Positions 4,573 through 5,436 of a DNA stretch of 5,436 bases are shown in pieces; position 1 is the first letter of the stretch, and every line of letters begins with the position of its first letter. The position numbers were made by a program, and so were the translations under genes. The notes below the pieces were generated by a model. It did no database searches, was not told where the DNA came from, and saw only the letters and a program-made list of their open reading frames with translations. The stretch is from DASXPG01 sp036493755 (GTDB taxonomy: Bacteria; Gemmatimonadota; Gemmatimonadetes; Gemmatimonadales; JACORV01), in NCBI GenBank assembly GCA_036493755.1, contig DASXPG010000094.1:1-5436 (forward strand). Direction: 5' to 3'.

Positions 4573-4813
4573 GGCCGCGTGCCGCCTCCAGTAAGAACGG
4601 GTCACACTCTTGTTCAACCCGACTTTGATGCCTGTTCGTGGACGTTCTGCATTTCGATCATTATGCAAGGGAGATGCCACCCCCCGCAGCCTGGTCAGGC
4701 ACGGCCGGGTACGGTGAATGCCCGGTTTTGGGGCACGAGAGCGAATCCCCTGACCCAGAAACGTTCTTCGAGGCGACGTTGCCAGCGGCCCTTTCGGGCG
4801 GCAATTTGGAGCC
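4573..4813. other. 241-bp divergent intergenic region between the barrel gene and the trpF-like gene
   Basis: No gene is convincing here. On the minus strand TTGAAC (4617-4612) is a possible -35 for the barrel gene, followed 17 bp later by a poor -10 (TTACTG), so the promoter remains unclear. On the plus strand two adjacent stem-loops (4705-4729 and 4730-4750) lie before the trpF-like gene. I looked for, and did not see, riboswitch cores that I know (TPP, cobalamin, glycine, SAM, fluoride, GEMM) or a leader peptide rich in Trp codons. Confidence 0.4.
4705..4729 (+). terminator. Stem-loop followed by TTTT upstream of the trpF-like gene, possible attenuator
   Basis: CCGGG (4705-4709) pairs perfectly with CCCGG (4721-4725) across an 11-nt loop and is followed immediately by TTTT. 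Two flanking G-T pairs could lengthen the stem to seven. A second small stem, GGGG (4730-4733) with CCCC (4747-4750), follows. No plus-strand gene ends upstream within 700 bp, so if this terminates transcription it would do so in the leader of the trpF-like gene. The stem is short, so this is tentative. Confidence 0.3.
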
Positions 4814-5436
4814 GTGCAGGCCACCGGAACTCCCCGAATCAAGATCTGCTGCATCCAGAACGAGGCCGAAGCGGAGCTCGCGATCGACGCCGGCGCCGAC
4901 GCGCTGGGTTTCGTTTCGGCGATGCCGAGTGGCCCAGGGCCGGTCGACGAAGCGGTCATTGCACGGGTCGCGGCGCGAGTACCGCCGCCGATCGCGACGT
5001 TCCTGCTGACCTCGGCGCCGTCGGCGGACCTGATCATCGCGCAGCAGCGCCGCTGCGGGACCAATACGATCCAGCTGGTCGACGACGTCCCGCCGGGAAC
5101 GCACCGCGTGCTGCGCGAGTCGCTACCCGGCGTGCGGATCGTGCAGGTGATTCACGTGATCGACGAGTCTTCGGTCGAGCAGGCGCAGGCCGTCGCGCCG
5201 CTGGTCGACGCGCTGCTGCTGGACTCCGGCAATCCGACATTGCGTATCAAGGTTCTGGGCGGAACCGGGCGGCTCCACAACTGGGCGCTGAGCCGCAGAA
5301 TCCGCGAAGCGGTGAAGGTGCCGCTGTTCCTGGCCGGTGGGCTCAGGCCCAACAACGTGCGCGCGGCGATCGAAGCCGTGCGTCCCTTTGGCGTGGATGT
5401 CTGCTCGGGTCTGCGCACCGACGGCGTCCTCGATCC
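4814..5436 (+). CDS. trpF: TrpF-like phosphoribosylanthranilate isomerase family protein, 3' end outside the window
   Basis: 207 residues are visible and the frame is still open at the window edge. The only in-frame start after the stop at 4751-4753 is GTG 4814. GGAG (4808-4811) is just 2 nt away, so the start is likely but not certain. The (beta/alpha)8 barrel of TrpF is evident: RIKICCI (8-14, Cys12 equals the catalytic base), DAGADALGFV (25-34), LLLDSG (134-139, Asp137 equals the catalytic acid), GGTGRLHNWAL (149-159), FLAGGLRPNNV (172-182) and VDVCSG (194-199, phosphate loop). TrpF normally isomerises N-(5'-phosphoribosyl)anthranilate in tryptophan synthesis. Departures from canonical TrpF are KICC for KICG, MPSGPGPV where a K/R-S-x-R motif is usual, and QLVD (87-90) for QLHG. 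I recall a distinct clade with these features, so it may be a paralogue with another substrate. No other trp gene is visible nearby. Confidence 0.85.
   Translation, partial: MQATGTPRIKICCIQNEAEAELAIDAGADALGFVSAMPSGPGPVDEAVIARVAARVPPPIATFLLTSAPSADLIIAQQRRCGTNTIQLVDDVPPGTHRVLRESLPGVRIVQVIHVIDESSVEQAQAVAPLVDALLLDSGNPTLRIKVLGGTGRLHNWALSRRIREAVKVPLFLAGGLRPNNVRAAIEAVRPFGVDVCSGLRTDGVLD

Noticed and set aside
4690..4760. Possible tRNA or known riboswitch in the paired G/C-rich segments before the trpF-like gene
   Set aside because: There is no acceptor stem, T-loop (GTTCRA) or CCA-compatible fold for a tRNA, and no conserved core of a riboswitch class I know.
4573..5064. Long N-terminal extension of the beta-barrel gene in the same frame
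   Set aside because: The signal peptide begins at the ATG at 4572 and the extension overlaps the trpF-like gene in antisense. It is an accidental open frame.
1..5436. A defence island, CRISPR, toxin-antitoxin pair or mobile element
   Set aside because: No nuclease, helicase, transposase, integrase, reverse transcriptase or toxin-antitoxin-like pair was recognised, and there are no regularly spaced direct repeats other than the short GAAGGT array.

Overview
This is a GC-rich, densely packed bacterial chromosomal window with nine protein-coding regions. The first lacks its 5' end and the last lacks its 3' end. Signal peptides of the 'LAAQA' type, a LAAGC lipobox, a small beta-barrel protein and the protein families present point to a Gram-negative (diderm) environmental bacterium. 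My best guess is Gemmatimonadota or an Acidobacteriota-like relative, inferred from family resemblance only. I see no phage, insertion sequence, CRISPR array, rRNA or tRNA.

Layout. Positions 2-256 (+) hold the C-terminal end of an unrecognised, probably exported, protein. At 303-575 (+) is a small secreted protein with a twin-arginine-like leader. At 621-1409 (+) is a membrane-anchored class I SAM methyltransferase, whose short leader carries a perfect 7-bp-arm palindrome (602-616) that looks like a repressor operator. It converges on, and overlaps by 4 bp, a cyclophilin-type peptidyl-prolyl isomerase lipoprotein (2041-1406, -). That gene is divergent, across only 26 bp, from a conserved protein of unknown function (2068-2562, +).

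A recognisable sigma70-like promoter (2571-2599) then leads into a likely three-gene unit on the + strand. The first gene encodes a two-helix membrane protein that looks like a potassium-channel pore module without the GYG selectivity filter (2629-2994). The second encodes a DUF1801 protein that starts inside the previous stop codon (2991-3449). The third encodes a cytosine deaminase of the yeast Fcy1 type (3477-3917). A degenerate GAAGGT repeat array spans the junction of the last two genes: it encodes the Lys-Lys-Val tail of one and supplies the probable ribosome-binding site and TTG start of the other.

After a 178-bp gap without a convincing gene comes a small outer-membrane beta-barrel protein on the - strand (4572-4096). 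A 241-bp divergent intergenic region with terminator-like hairpins follows, then a 3'-truncated TrpF-like (phosphoribosylanthranilate isomerase family) gene (4814-5436, +). It keeps the catalytic Cys and Asp but has altered substrate-loop motifs.

The genes do not form one pathway. They look like ordinary chromosomal genes of mixed function. The most unusual items are the filter-less channel-like protein, the divergent TrpF homologue, the methyltransferase palindrome and the repeat-built gene junction. I do not see a convincing new multi-gene defence or biosynthetic system.
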